This document shows positions 17,498-27,269 of a DNA stretch of 64,000 nucleotides, one piece after another. The notes under the pieces are model-generated. The model saw only the letters and a program-made list of their open reading frames with translations, had not been told where the DNA came from and searched no databases. The DNA comes from RQOF01 sp964461135 (GTDB lineage: Bacteria; Calditrichota; Calditrichia; RBG-13-44-9). A program made the translations under genes and the position numbers. The stretch covers positions 31,127-95,126 of the forward strand of contig CAYWTB010000010.1 in assembly GCA_964461135.1 (NCBI GenBank), read 5' to 3'. Within the stretch, counting starts at the first letter, position 1, and each line of letters starts with the position of its first letter.

Positions 17498-18892
17498 TTA
17501 TTTCCCAATGCAGAAGTGAGCGAATATGTGGTTGAGCAAATCTTCATTGCTCACGGTCCCCACAATCTCCCCCACTTCATCAACTGCGTGGCGCAGTTCC
17601 GATGCTAAAATAACTTCATCAATATTATTTTGGATCCCGTGAATAAATTTTTGCAGGGAATCACGGGCCCCGCCCAATGCTTCTTTATGGCGGGCGCTGG
17701 TTATAATCACGCCTTCTTCTTCCAGGCCCTGTTCACCCAGCAGCCGCTTTTTAATCTTTTCCCGCAGCTCTTCAATGTTTTGGCCTGTTTTCGCCGACAC
17801 CGTCACACTCTCCGCCTCCAGTTCCTGCAGCTGGAGGGGCAGATTGCGGTGGGATCCCAGATCCATTTTATTAAGGACCAGCAGCAGCGGTACCTTGTTA
17901 TGTGCATCGCGCTTAAGATGCTGTATAAGGCGCAAATCATCTGCATCCAGGGGACGGTGAACTTCAAAAATAGCCAGTACCAGATCAGAGGATTTGATGT
18001 GCTGCAACGCCCGTTTCACTCCAACTTCCTCAATTCTGTCCAGGGTTTCCCGAATCCCGGCGGTATCCACAATCCGCACCGGAAAACCCTCTAATTGAGT
18101 ATCCTCTTCAATATAGTCGCGGGTGGTACCGGGAACCTCGCTGACAATCGCCCGCTCCGTCTGCAGCAGAGTATTGAGCAGACTGGATTTTCCCACGTTG
18201 GGCTTTCCCAGTAACAGTAACTTTATCCCCTCCCGTAAAAGCCGGCCGTAATCGTAGCTGTAAAGTAACTGCTCAAGCTCTGCATAGCTTCTTCCGGCCA
18301 GCTGAATGAGTTCGGATTTTTCATATACCCGGATATCATCTTCATTGAAATCCAGGCTCACCTCGACTAAGGACAGAATATGCAGAATCTGCTGCTGCAA
18401 GCCGGCCAGCCGTTCCGATAACCCTCCTTCCAGCTGGCGCAGCGAACAGGACAATCCCTGTCGGGTTCTGGCTTCGATCACCCCTGCCACTGCTTCCGCC
18501 TGTGAAAGATCCAGTTTATGATTTAAAAAGGCGCGGCGGGTGAATTCTCCCGGCTGTGCAACCCGTGCACCACAGGACATGACTTCCTGAATGATCTGAT
18601 CAATAATGAGAGGATTGCCGTGGCAGGAAATCTCCACCACATCTTCCCCTGTATAGGAATGGGGTCCCCTGTAATATGCCACCACACATTCGTCAATTAC
18701 CCGCCGGTCCGTCCTGCCATATATACTTCCCGGCTGTACCCGCCGGTGATGATCCGGACCCAGGGTATGTGAAAACAGCTGATTTATAATGGATAGTGTT
18801 TCTCCACCACTCACCCTCACTACCGCTATGGCTCCCCGCCCGGGAGGGGTGGAAAGAGCAACGATGGTATCACCGGTATCTATATACTTCAT
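17498..18892 (-). CDS. mnmE: tRNA modification GTPase
   Basis: 464 residues. The N-terminal folate-binding domain (about 1-120) is followed by a helical domain that hosts an inserted G domain (about 222-380) with GKPNVGKSS, PGTTRDY, DTAGI and NKMD. The C-terminus is CIGK, the conserved CxGK motif. It is the partner of MnmG. It follows yidC by 20 bp in the origin block; jag (khpB), often between them, is missing. Confidence 0.96.
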   Translation of the reverse strand: MKYIDTGDTIVALSTPPGRGAIAVVRVSGGETLSIINQLFSHTLGPDHHRRVQPGSIYGRTDRRVIDECVVAYYRGPHSYTGEDVVEISCHGNPLIIDQIIQEVMSCGARVAQPGEFTRRAFLNHKLDLSQAEAVAGVIEARTRQGLSCSLRQLEGGLSERLAGLQQQILHILSLVEVSLDFNEDDIRVYEKSELIQLAGRSYAELEQLLYSYDYGRLLREGIKLLLLGKPNVGKSSLLNTLLQTERAIVSEVPGTTRDYIEEDTQLEGFPVRIVDTAGIRETLDRIEEVGVKRALQHIKSSDLVLAIFEVHRPLDADDLRLIQHLKRDAHNKVPLLLVLNKMDLGSHRNLPLQLQELEAESVTVSAKTGQNIEELREKIKKRLLGEQGLEEEGVIITSARHKEALGGARDSLQKFIHGIQNNIDEVILASELRHAVDEVGEIVGTVSNEDLLNHIFAHFCIGK

Positions 18893-18912
18893 TGAAAACG
18901 GTTGTCGACCTG

Positions 18913-20706
18913 CTATTTTTTCTTTTTCCGGCTTCCCCGGCCCGCTTTGGCTGCCGAGGTACCGGTTACAGCCGCTGGCTGATTGTCCTTGTTGTTGCCG
19001 GGATGCATTTTTTTCTTTATAAAATGAGTCTGGGCCATGCTTAACAGATTAAATACCGCATAATAAAGATTCAGCCCCGACGGAAGCGAATAGAAGATGA
19101 AAATCATAAAAATCGGCATGAAATATATCATGAGTTTCTGCTTAGGATCCGTCATGGACATGCGCGATTGCCAGATCATGGTAATACCCATAAGAACGGG
19201 CAGCACGTGAACACTGTTGCCGACCAGGGGCAAGCTGAAACCCAGGTGCAGTGTATCCGGGGCGGACAGATCGTTGATCCACAGAATAAAGGGCTGGCTG
19301 CGCAGCTGAATGGTGGAACGGAAGACAATAAACAGCGAAAAAAGCACTGGCATTTGCAGGAGCATAGGCAAACAGCCTCCCAGAGGATTGACTCCGTGCT
19401 CTTTGTATAACTTCATGAGCTCTTTATTCATTCGCTGAGGATCGTCTTTGTACTTTTCCCGCAATTCGGTCATTTTGGGCTGCAGGTACTGCATCTCACT
19501 CATGGACTGGTAGCTTTTCTTGGTGAGAGGATGCAGCACAAGCTTTATCAGAATTGAAAAAATGATGATCACAAACCCGTAGTTGGGTATAAAACGATAG
19601 AGAAATTTGAAAGCCGGTATGATTAAAAGGCTGATGGGCCGGAATAGGCGTTCATACCAGTCACGGTTCATTACCAGGGTCTGCAGATCCACATCATACT
19701 TTTTCAGCATATAATAATCGAGCGGTCCCAGATAGACCATGAAGGTATCGGAATAGAGCGGAACCGGTTGAAACTGGTTGTCGATAGTGAAATTGTATTC
19801 CTTTTCCGGGCGGTCATTCACTTCGGTCTTTACTCCACTGATGGTCACGCCATTGGTTAAGCCGGGATTATCCGGGATGAGAGATACCAGAAAGTATTTG
19901 GTTCGGATGGCGGCCCAATTCACCCGGCCGTTAAAATCTTTTTCTCCGTACTTATCGGAGGCATCCATGTTTATGAGTTCTTCGGCCATGTATGTGTAAG
20001 CACGGGAATAATTCAGATCATCATTCACATTTTCTTCTGTGGCCGGCAAACCGTTTTTCCAGCCGAGGTAATACTTGCGGTTAATCACGTAATCCTGCAG
20101 ATTATTAAAACGAATAATTACATCAAAAGAGTAACTGTCGTAATAAAAACGCAATATTTTTTCAATGCGCCCGTTCCGGACTGGAAGATAAAATTTCAGA
20201 TTATACTCCGGACGGTCTTTGCTGAGCGTGACCGTCTGACCATTCACAAAATCGGCAAACATATTGTAATCATTCAGTTTAAATTCCCTGCCATCCGCAT
20301 TCAGAAATCGGAGCGTCATGTAATTATTCTGGATCAGATTAACATTGCCACCCTTGTAATACTTATAATATTCCAGGTCCAACAGGACCGGATTTCCACC
20401 CTCCGAGGTACTCCAGGAGAATTGGGCAACCCTGTTATTAATATGAATGATTTTCACCTGTTCTGCTACCTGTGCCTGTATGGCCGGTCCTTCCTCCTGC
20501 CGGGCGGTATCAGCAAATGACAAAACGGGCGGAACAACTTCTTCTGGTACGGCGGGCGTCGTATCACCTGAAACTTTCAGACTGTCCGTTCCGGGGGTGA
20601 AAACAGGCGTGTTCTTCTGGTTCCCTCCTATCCAGCGCTGATAAAATGGCATCAACAAGGTGATAATAATAATTAATACAATTCCAATAATGGTTCTCTT
20701 ATCCAT
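18913..20706 (-). CDS. yidC: Membrane protein insertase
   Basis: 597 residues. An N-terminal membrane anchor (about 5-23) is followed by a large periplasmic beta domain (to about 355) and the five-helix insertase core, with GGCLPMLLQMPVLFSLFIVFR and the late NLYYAVFNLLSMAQ. The tail is basic (ending RGSRKKKK), which can bind ribosomes. It inserts inner-membrane proteins with or without SecYEG. Length and domain order are those of Gram-negative YidC. It is two bases from yidD. Confidence 0.95.
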   Translation of the reverse strand: MDKRTIIGIVLIIIITLLMPFYQRWIGGNQKNTPVFTPGTDSLKVSGDTTPAVPEEVVPPVLSFADTARQEEGPAIQAQVAEQVKIIHINNRVAQFSWSTSEGGNPVLLDLEYYKYYKGGNVNLIQNNYMTLRFLNADGREFKLNDYNMFADFVNGQTVTLSKDRPEYNLKFYLPVRNGRIEKILRFYYDSYSFDVIIRFNNLQDYVINRKYYLGWKNGLPATEENVNDDLNYSRAYTYMAEELINMDASDKYGEKDFNGRVNWAAIRTKYFLVSLIPDNPGLTNGVTISGVKTEVNDRPEKEYNFTIDNQFQPVPLYSDTFMVYLGPLDYYMLKKYDVDLQTLVMNRDWYERLFRPISLLIIPAFKFLYRFIPNYGFVIIIFSILIKLVLHPLTKKSYQSMSEMQYLQPKMTELREKYKDDPQRMNKELMKLYKEHGVNPLGGCLPMLLQMPVLFSLFIVFRSTIQLRSQPFILWINDLSAPDTLHLGFSLPLVGNSVHVLPVLMGITMIWQSRMSMTDPKQKLMIYFMPIFMIFIFYSLPSGLNLYYAVFNLLSMAQTHFIKKKMHPGNNKDNQPAAVTGTSAAKAGRGSRKKKK

Positions 20707-20708
20707 TT

Positions 20709-20936
20709 TCAGTCCTCAGTTGGTGATGGGGGTACCGGATCAAATCCTCCTTCATGAAAGGGGTGACATTTTGATATTCGCTTCAGGCTTAACCATCCAC
20801 CTTTCATAAAACCAAAGCGTTGCAGAGCTTCTTCCGAATAGGATGAACAGGATGGATAGAACCGGCAACTCGGGGGAAAGAGTGGTGAGATAAACAGACG
20901 GTAAAATTTTATCAAAAAAATAAATATATATTTCAT
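20709..20936 (-). CDS. yidD: Membrane protein insertion efficiency factor
   Basis: 75 residues with the YidD signature FISPLFPPSCRFYPSCSSY and later KCHPFHEGGFDPVP. An amphipathic N-terminal helix binds the inner face of the membrane. It is placed between rnpA and yidC with two- and three-base gaps, as in most bacteria, and assists YidC. Confidence 0.93.
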   Translation of the reverse strand: MKYIFIFLIKFYRLFISPLFPPSCRFYPSCSSYSEEALQRFGFMKGGWLSLKRISKCHPFHEGGFDPVPPSPTED

Positions 20937-20939
20937 TTT

Positions 20940-21263
20940 TCAATTGACTGATTCGATTAATTCCATTATAAAATGGAAATCATGCAGATATTGTTTGATA
21001 TAAAATACCACCTCTTTACCCATAAAGCGGGAACGCTGCAGCCGGTATGCTTCCCGAAAAAGTCTTTTCATCCGATTTCTATTAACCGCGTTTCCTGTCT
21101 TTTTCCGTATGAGAAATGCCACCCCGGTCGTGCCGGAGGAGCAAATGAAAATAGTGCATATCTTAAATGAATAACGTTTTCCCTCCCTTAGCACCCTGAC
21201 AATATCGTTCTTTTTCTTTAATACGCTCTTTCTGGGGAGAGGATATCGTTTTTTAGAATTCAT
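20940..21263 (-). CDS. rnpA: Ribonuclease P protein component
   Basis: 107 residues from ATG at 21263. The frame stays open further upstream, but that part overlaps rpmH, and the homologous start is MNSKKRYPLPRKSVLKKKND. The RNR motif appears as NAVNRNRMKRLFREAYR, which contacts the RNA subunit. It helps RNase P remove 5' leaders from pre-tRNAs. Its start overlaps the rpmH end by 11 bp. Confidence 0.9.
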   Translation of the reverse strand: MNSKKRYPLPRKSVLKKKNDIVRVLREGKRYSFKICTIFICSSGTTGVAFLIRKKTGNAVNRNRMKRLFREAYRLQRSRFMGKEVVFYIKQYLHDFHFIMELIESVN

Positions 21264-21399
21264 CACTAACAGTAAGTCTCCGGCGGCCCTTGGAGCGTCT
21301 TCTTGCCAGAACCCTTCTGCCATTTTTACTTTTCATCCGCTCGCGGAATCCATGCTTATTTTTCCGCTTTCGATTATGGGGTTGAAATGTTCGTTTCAT
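21253..21399 (-). CDS. rpmH: 50S ribosomal protein L34
   Basis: 48 residues, ATG at 21399 to the stop at 21253-21255. It begins MKRTFQPHNRKRKNKHGFRERM, continues KSKNGRRVLARRR and ends with an acidic DEF tail. GGAGAAAGC precedes the start. It opens the rpmH-rnpA-yidD-yidC run; dnaA, its common divergent neighbour, is not upstream here. Confidence 0.95.
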   Translation of the reverse strand: MKRTFQPHNRKRKNKHGFRERMKSKNGRRVLARRRSKGRRRLTVSDEF

Positions 21400-21511
21400 G
21401 CTTTCTCCATAATATGTCTATAAAATTATATGCATTATATATAAAGCCCGGTAATTAAATAATTTTTTGTTGCCATGTCAACAAAAGATGATTTTTACCT
21501 GCGGGCTTTTT

Positions 21512-22234
21512 TTAATCCCACTCCAGCAGACGGATTTTATTGCCATCGAATTCCGCGTAACTGAAATTTTCAATCCAGTCACCCAGATTTATATAAACCT
21601 TCTGGCCGAACTCCTGGAAGCGTGGCGAATGCAAATGCCCAAAAATTGCGCAATCAAATCCCTGTTCAAATTTACTTAAGGCTTTATTAACATAGTCCTG
21701 ATCAGATGGCGGTTTATCCTGCTGGGTATGACGACGGCTGAGTGAGGAAATCCAGCGGGCAAAGGGAATCCCCAGGTCCGGGTGTAACAGGCTATAGAGA
21801 AAAATATTGATCCTGTTTCTAAAAACGCGTTTCAGCAAACGGTACCCGGAGTCATCTCTGGCCAATCCGTCACCATGATTAATATAAAAACGTTTTCGGT
21901 TAATAATATATTCTACTTCATCGAAATGCATTTGGATACCGAATTCGGATTGGAGGTAATTCCGCATCCAGAAATCGTGATTTCCGGCAATATAATGCAT
22001 TTCCATGCCCAGGTCGCTCAGCCGGCTCAGCCCACATAACACGCGGCTGTAGCCTTTGGGAATGACGGAACGGTATTCAAACCAGAAATCAAATAAGTCT
22101 CCCACAATAAACAACCGTTCTCCGTTCTGTGCCACATATTCGAAAAAACTGAGAAGCTTCTGTTCTTTTAATCGTTCCGTTTTCAGTGGCGAAGCGCCCA
22201 GGTGGGCGTCAGAAAAAAAGAAAGTGCTGGCCAT
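21512..22234 (-). CDS. lpxH: UDP-2,3-diacylglucosamine hydrolase-like metallophosphoesterase
   Basis: 240 residues with the five metallophosphoesterase blocks: FFSDAHLGA, GDLFDFWFEY, AGNHDFWM, NHGDGLARDD and GHLHSP. The FDFWFEY and HGDGL forms are typical of LpxH, which splits UDP-2,3-diacylglucosamine to lipid X in lipid A synthesis. This implies a Gram-negative outer membrane. A related LpxH-like phosphoesterase cannot be fully excluded. It lies upstream of rpmH on the same strand. Confidence 0.87.
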   Translation of the reverse strand: MASTFFFSDAHLGASPLKTERLKEQKLLSFFEYVAQNGERLFIVGDLFDFWFEYRSVIPKGYSRVLCGLSRLSDLGMEMHYIAGNHDFWMRNYLQSEFGIQMHFDEVEYIINRKRFYINHGDGLARDDSGYRLLKRVFRNRINIFLYSLLHPDLGIPFARWISSLSRRHTQQDKPPSDQDYVNKALSKFEQGFDCAIFGHLHSPRFQEFGQKVYINLGDWIENFSYAEFDGNKIRLLEWD

Positions 22235-22323
22235 ATTGATCCGTTTTTATCCTGTAGGTCAAATATAGAAGAGTTATTTTCACAATGCAATTTCTCCGCT
22301 TTTATATGAAGAAGATGGGACTC

Positions 22324-23177
22324 TCAGAATTCTTTTCCCAGAATTTCGCGTGCATCTGTAACAATCATAAAAGTATCACGGTCATGAAGATGAACGATAT
22401 CACGCAGCCGGGAAATCTGACTGGAATCCACCACAATCATCAGCAGCTTCCTTTTATCGCCGAAATACAGCCCCCGGGCGGACAGAACAGTCGCCGTGCG
22501 GCCCAGGGTCATTAATAATGTGCTCTCCGATGGTTTTTCCTTGCTGGTAACCACATGCACTACTTTGGCAAATGGTTTCTCTGTTAATATAAGATCAACC
22601 ACCTGGGAGCAATAAAAATAGTCAGAAATCCCCACAGTGCCAGCTCAACATTCCAGAAAGTAAAAGCGGCCGAGGTGATGACTCCCACATCTATGGCAAA
22701 AAGCACCTGACCGGTTTTAAAGCGGGTTTTTTGTGACAGCACTCTGGCCATAACCGTTCCTCCACCAGCGGAGGCCTCTTCTTTGAAAATTAATCCCAGG
22801 CCGAGACCAACGCTCAGCCCTCCGTAAATGGTCGCCAGCATCAGATGGCTGGTAGGGCTGTGCAGATGAAGGTTGATTGAAAAAAAATCCGTGAAAAATG
22901 ATGCCGCAACCACTGCCAGAATAATTTTAAGCAGAAAATGTTCATCCAGATAGCGCGGGCCAATGATTAGAAGGGGAATATTGAGGACCAACATGATGAG
23001 ACCGGTTGGAAAACCGCCGAGGTAGTGAACCACAATAGCCAGCCCCGCCACTCAACCCGTTGCAATTCTATTGGGTATCAGAAGAAAGACCAGTCCCAGG
23101 GCCAGAGAGATTGATCCCGGCAGGATGTATAAAAGATCCCTCGCCAGACAGCGTAAATTAAATTTCTTGTCTTCCAT
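22324..23177 (-). pseudogene. Second YitT-family membrane protein, with an in-frame stop and a frameshift
   Basis: From ATG at 23177 the frame reads MEDKKFNLRCLARDLLYILPG up to NRIATG. It then meets TGA at 23052-23054, where a glycine codon (GGA) is expected before VAGLAIVVHYLGG. The membrane part continues to about 22605, where one base is missing. The C-terminal DUF2179 domain (VVDLILTEKPFAKVVHVVTSK to the stop at 22324) is in another frame. Together these pieces give a full-length YitT protein. The stop is a base substitution, not an indel. Confidence 0.8.
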
Positions 23178-23555
23178 AGCAATTCGAATTCAACATGTTT
23201 ATTAACCTTCAGGAAAGTTTAATCGGCAGATCAGAGGCCAATATAGGAACAGTTCTGGTGAAATCTATAATTTATTTTGACGGTTTTTTACCGCCGGATG
23301 AATGTTGTTGGCCTAAAACCGGCGGGGTTATAAAGGAAAACTTCACAAAAATGTAATATATCCTGTTTATAAACAATTGTTTGTGTGTCGACAATTAAAA
23401 GCTCTTTCAGCGTAACATCATTTACAGTAAATTGTTGATATTACGGGTTAATAATTGAAAAAAGGCTTGATAATTGTAGCGGTACTTTGATATATTTTTC
23501 GCCAATGCGTTACTTAAAATGCACAAACAGGTACGTTTAAAAGAGGACCCACATT
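23178..23555. other. Intergenic region upstream of rnfC
   Basis: 378 bp between a leftward YitT gene and the rightward rnf operon. It contains an inverted repeat, CCGCCGG (about 23291) with CCGGCGG (about 23321), and the rnfC promoter candidate listed separately. No coding sequence seen. Confidence 0.4.
23467..23496 (+). promoter_or_regulatory. Candidate sigma-70-type promoter for rnfCDGEA
   Basis: TTGATA (23467-23472), an 18-bp spacer and TATATT (23491-23496). Each hexamer has one mismatch to consensus. It ends 60 bp before the rnfC start. Confidence 0.45.
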
Positions 23556-24881
23556 GTGAGAATAAAAACATTTTCCGGGGGTGTTCATCCCTTTGAAGGA
23601 AAAAAATATACAGAAAAGAAAAAAACAGAGACTCTACCTCAACCAAAATCCGTTGCTATTCCTCTTGCCCAGCATATCGGTGCCCCCACCAGCCTGCTGG
23701 TGGAAAAAGGCCAGGAAATCAAAGCCGGTCAGAAGATCGGGGAAGCTAACGGTTATATTTCGGTACCGGTGCATGCATCGATAGCCGGAAAAGTTAAGAG
23801 TATCGCTGACATTGATCATCCGGTCGCCGGGAGGGGCCGGGCGGTTATAATCGAGGCGGCCGAAACAGAATGCTGGGTAGAAACGATCCGGGAGCAAAAA
23901 GATTATTTTGATCTGTCACCGGATGAAATGCGTGAACGCATCCGGGAGGCAGGAATTGCCGGTATGGGCGGTGCCACCTTTCCAACTCATGTTAAACTGG
24001 CGCCTCCACCCGATAAAAAAATTGATGTAGCCATTCTCAACGGGGTAGAGTGTGAACCTTACCTCACGGCCGACCACCGCTTAATGCTGGAAAATCCGGA
24101 AGATATTCTGAACGGTTTCCGGCTCATTATGAAAATACTGGGCGTAAAGCGCGGAATCATCGGGATTGAAAACAATAAAAAAGATGCTGTTCGTGTAATG
24201 CAAGGACATATTAAAAAAAATGACCATATCGAGATCGGGATATTCCCGGTGAAATATCCGCAGGGAGCGGAAAAACAGCTGATCAAAGCCACCCTGAACA
24301 GAGACGTTCCATCCGGAGGTTTACCCATGGATATCGGAGTAGTGGTCCAGAATGTAGGAACAGCTAAAGCCGTCTTTGACGCCGTGGCCTTTCGGCGGCC
24401 GCTCACCCACCGGGTAGTCACGGTTACCGGCCCGGGAATAAAAGAACCCAAAAATGTTCTGGTGCCCATCGGTACGAGTTTTCAGGAGGTCGTCGATTTC
24501 TGCGGAGGCCTGACGGAAAAGGCAGCCAAAATAATCATGGGCGGACCCATGATGGGAATTGCTCAACCCCATTTGAACGTACCGGTGGTGAAAGGAACCT
24601 CCGGAATACTGATTCTTGAAGAAAAACAGTCGCACCTCGCACCGGAAGAACCATGCATTAACTGCGGCCGCTGCGTGGAAGTCTGTCCATCCCATCTTCT
24701 TCCCACCACTCTTCAAAACCTGGTGGATTACGACCGTATCGAAGAAGCGGGGCGGCTGCATATCATGGATTGCATAGAATGCGGTTCCTGCTCATTTATA
24801 TGCCCGGCAAACCGTTACCTGGTACAGAGTATCCGGCATGGTAAACGTCAACTCATCCAGATGCGGAAAAAAGCCAGCTAA
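23556..24881 (+). CDS. rnfC: Rnf complex subunit C (ion-translocating oxidoreductase, NADH-binding side)
   Basis: 441 residues starting at GTG with AGAGGA upstream. FSGGVHP opens the protein. A glycine-rich AGMGGATFPTHVKL (about 133-146) belongs to the Nqo1-like NADH/FMN module. An SLBB-type region follows, and two 4Fe-4S clusters are formed by CINCGRCVEVCP (about 367) and CIECGSCSFICP (about 406). RnfC is the peripheral NAD-binding subunit. It is the first gene of rnfCDGEA. Rnf links ferredoxin oxidation to NAD reduction and Na+ or H+ export. Confidence 0.95.
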   Translation: MRIKTFSGGVHPFEGKKYTEKKKTETLPQPKSVAIPLAQHIGAPTSLLVEKGQEIKAGQKIGEANGYISVPVHASIAGKVKSIADIDHPVAGRGRAVIIEAAETECWVETIREQKDYFDLSPDEMRERIREAGIAGMGGATFPTHVKLAPPPDKKIDVAILNGVECEPYLTADHRLMLENPEDILNGFRLIMKILGVKRGIIGIENNKKDAVRVMQGHIKKNDHIEIGIFPVKYPQGAEKQLIKATLNRDVPSGGLPMDIGVVVQNVGTAKAVFDAVAFRRPLTHRVVTVTGPGIKEPKNVLVPIGTSFQEVVDFCGGLTEKAAKIIMGGPMMGIAQPHLNVPVVKGTSGILILEEKQSHLAPEEPCINCGRCVEVCPSHLLPTTLQNLVDYDRIEEAGRLHIMDCIECGSCSFICPANRYLVQSIRHGKRQLIQMRKKAS

Positions 24882-24947
24882 TTTTCTAAACTTTATTTAT
24901 GAAGAAGACCCGAAATTGGAAATAGTATTTGAAAGAGAAAGATCTCT

Positions 24948-25994
24948 ATGAATGAAACCGTTGAAAAACTTTTTGTTTCCTCTTCCTCTCCGCATGTAAG
25001 GGATACCGATTCCATCAATAAAATTATGTGGACTGTTAATCTTGCGCTTTTACCAGCGCTCCTGATGGCCGTTTATTTCTTCGGTACCAAAGCTCTGTGG
25101 CTGACGCTGCTGGCGGTGGCCGCTGCGGTTATAACGGAAGGCCTGATTCAGAAAATAACCCATAAACCCTTACGCCTTCAGGATGGTTCCGCCGTTATTA
25201 CCGGAATTCTTCTGGCATTCAACCTGCCGGCCTCTGCTCCCTGGTGGATGCCGGTTGTGGGGTCGGTATTTGCCGTAGCCATTGTAAAAGAGCTATTTGG
25301 CGGCCTGGGAAATAATATTCTGAACCCGGCTCTGGCCGCCCGCGCCTTTCTGCTGGCTTCTTGGCCGGTTCAAATGACTGCCAGCTGGGTTGCACCACGG
25401 GAAGGAACCCTTTCTGGTATCAGCGCCATTACCGGGGCCACACCCCTCAGCCTGTTAAAAGATTCAGCTAAAATAATAGCCAACCCCCAGAGTTTTGATC
25501 CTTCACAGGTACAGCAGGCACAGGAGGCCATTGCAAACCTCTCCAGTAGCTATACAAATCTGCTGATCGGTAATGTGGGAGGATGTATCGGGGAAACTTC
25601 CGTTATCGCACTGCTGATCGGGGCCCTGATCATGTTCTACCGCCACGTGATCTCCTGGCAGGTTCCCTTCTCCTATATGGGGACGGTAGCAGTGCTGGCC
25701 TGGATTTTTGGAGGATCGGAAGGATTTTTCACCGGCAACTGGATTTTTCATATTCTTTCCGGCGGACTGATACTGGGAGCCTTTTATATGGCCACAGACA
25801 TGGTTACTTCACCCTTAAACAGCAAGGGCCAAATCATCTTCGGGGTGGGGTGCGGTATCCTCACGGTGGCTATCCGGTTATGGGGAGGATATCCGGAAGG
25901 GGTCAGTTATTCCATATTATTAATGAATCTGGCCGTACCCCTAATTGACCGGTATACAGTTCCTACCGTCTTCGGGGAGGTAACCAAAAAATGA
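24948..25994 (+). CDS. rnfD: Rnf complex subunit D
   Basis: 348 residues, an NqrB/RnfD integral membrane protein with about nine helices. ITGATPLSLL carries the Thr (about residue 165) to which FMN is covalently attached. LFGGLGNNILNPALAARAFLL is the family signature. The last bases overlap the rnfG start. Confidence 0.95.
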   Translation: MNETVEKLFVSSSSPHVRDTDSINKIMWTVNLALLPALLMAVYFFGTKALWLTLLAVAAAVITEGLIQKITHKPLRLQDGSAVITGILLAFNLPASAPWWMPVVGSVFAVAIVKELFGGLGNNILNPALAARAFLLASWPVQMTASWVAPREGTLSGISAITGATPLSLLKDSAKIIANPQSFDPSQVQQAQEAIANLSSSYTNLLIGNVGGCIGETSVIALLIGALIMFYRHVISWQVPFSYMGTVAVLAWIFGGSEGFFTGNWIFHILSGGLILGAFYMATDMVTSPLNSKGQIIFGVGCGILTVAIRLWGGYPEGVSYSILLMNLAVPLIDRYTVPTVFGEVTKK

Positions 25995-26623
25995 AGAATA
26001 TAATCCGATTAAGTGTGGTATTGACTATTGTTACGGTAGTAGCCGCCTGGCTACTGGCAGAAATTTACAGCGTAACAAAACCGAAAATCGAAATTCAAAA
26101 ATTGGCAAAGACCCACAAGGCGCTGGATTATGTACTGCCACAGGCCAAACTTCTGGTACCGGTCACCAGTCAGGTTCCAGTAATGAACAATAAGGGAGAC
26201 ACCCTTTTTGAACGACAGGTAATTCAGTATTACAAAGCTTATGCCGACACGGATACTACTCATCTGATCGGCTACGCATTCAAAGCTGAAGGTACAGGCT
26301 ACAGCAGCCTGATTGAAACCATGGTGGGTATTGATACCACCGGCCACATTACCAGCATTAAAATTATCTCACAGAAAGAAACACCGGGTCTGGGAGCATT
26401 ATCAGAAAACAACGAGGCGTTCAACGGGAAGCGCTGGAGCACCAACCAGTTTGACGGGAAAACCTCAAATGATCTGAAGGTGGATAAAGATGGAGGCGAA
26501 ATTGTGAGCATTACAGGCGCCACTATTACGTCCAGATCAATCACCAATTCCATCCGTTTAGAGATGGAAAAACTGCTCCCCCGGCTTGGAATTACCCCCG
26601 CTAAAAATTCAAAGGAGAGTTAG
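25991..26623 (+). CDS. rnfG: Rnf complex subunit G
   Basis: 210 residues: one N-terminal membrane anchor (about 8-28) and an FMN-binding domain outside the membrane. SITGATITSRSI holds the FMN-linked Thr (about residue 178), and ETPGLGAL is a conserved family segment. It overlaps rnfD by four bases and is one base from rnfE. Confidence 0.93.
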   Translation: MKNIIRLSVVLTIVTVVAAWLLAEIYSVTKPKIEIQKLAKTHKALDYVLPQAKLLVPVTSQVPVMNNKGDTLFERQVIQYYKAYADTDTTHLIGYAFKAEGTGYSSLIETMVGIDTTGHITSIKIISQKETPGLGALSENNEAFNGKRWSTNQFDGKTSNDLKVDKDGGEIVSITGATITSRSITNSIRLEMEKLLPRLGITPAKNSKES

Positions 26624-26624
26624 G

Positions 26625-27257
26625 ATGGCCATAATCTCTGAATTGGTTAAAGGAATATACAGGGAGAATCCGGTTTTCAGACTGGCCCTGGGCCTGTGCC
26701 CCACACTAGCAGTAAGTACCTCCATTGAAAATGCCATAGGAATGGGTGCAGCCACTACCTTTGTACTTCTGGGTTCAAACATCATCGTTTCCCTGCTAAT
26801 TATACTCTTTGCTAAAATCCTGTCCGAAGAAGGGCAGAAAAGTATCAACAAAATCCGTATCCCAGTTTTTATTGTGGTCATTGCCTCCTTCGTAACCGTG
26901 GTGGAAATGGTCATGTCCGCCTATTTTCCGGCGCTTTCCGAATCTCTGGGCATATTTATACCTCTTATCGTGGTGAATTGTATTATTCTGGGCCGGGCAG
27001 AAGGATTTGCCAGTAAAAACCCCCTTCTGCCCTCCATTGCAGATGCTATTGGCATGGGTATCGGATTTACCCTGGCTCTCTCTGCCATTGCTCTTCTGAG
27101 GGAAATTCTGGGCAGCGGGGCCATTCTAGGGTATTCCATCATGGGAGAAAGTTACAAGCCCGTTCTTTTGTTTATTCTCCCACCGGGAGCTTTTCTGGTT
27201 ATCGGCATCTATATGGCACTTTTAAACTGGCTGGATGCGCGTAAAAAACAATCTTAA
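26625..27257 (+). CDS. rnfE: Rnf complex subunit E
   Basis: 210 residues from ATG at 26625, which follows AAAGGAGAG. An in-frame upstream start inside rnfG is less likely. The protein has six membrane helices, with ENPVFRLALGLCPTLAVST, AIGMG and a second-half repeat holding IPLIVVNCIILGRAE. The two conserved Cys-containing half repeats coordinate the membrane iron centre together with RnfA. Confidence 0.94.
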   Translation: MAIISELVKGIYRENPVFRLALGLCPTLAVSTSIENAIGMGAATTFVLLGSNIIVSLLIILFAKILSEEGQKSINKIRIPVFIVVIASFVTVVEMVMSAYFPALSESLGIFIPLIVVNCIILGRAEGFASKNPLLPSIADAIGMGIGFTLALSAIALLREILGSGAILGYSIMGESYKPVLLFILPPGAFLVIGIYMALLNWLDARKKQS

Positions 27258-27269
27258 AAGGAAAACACC

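Noticed and set aside
21400..21511. Origin of replication next to rpmH
   Set aside because: No TTATCCACA-type boxes are visible and dnaA is absent; only AT-rich sequence and small hairpins are seen.
23052..23054. TGA read as glycine (recoding) in the YitT gene
   Set aside because: Many intact genes in the window use TGA as a stop, so a substitution or sequencing error is the simpler reading.
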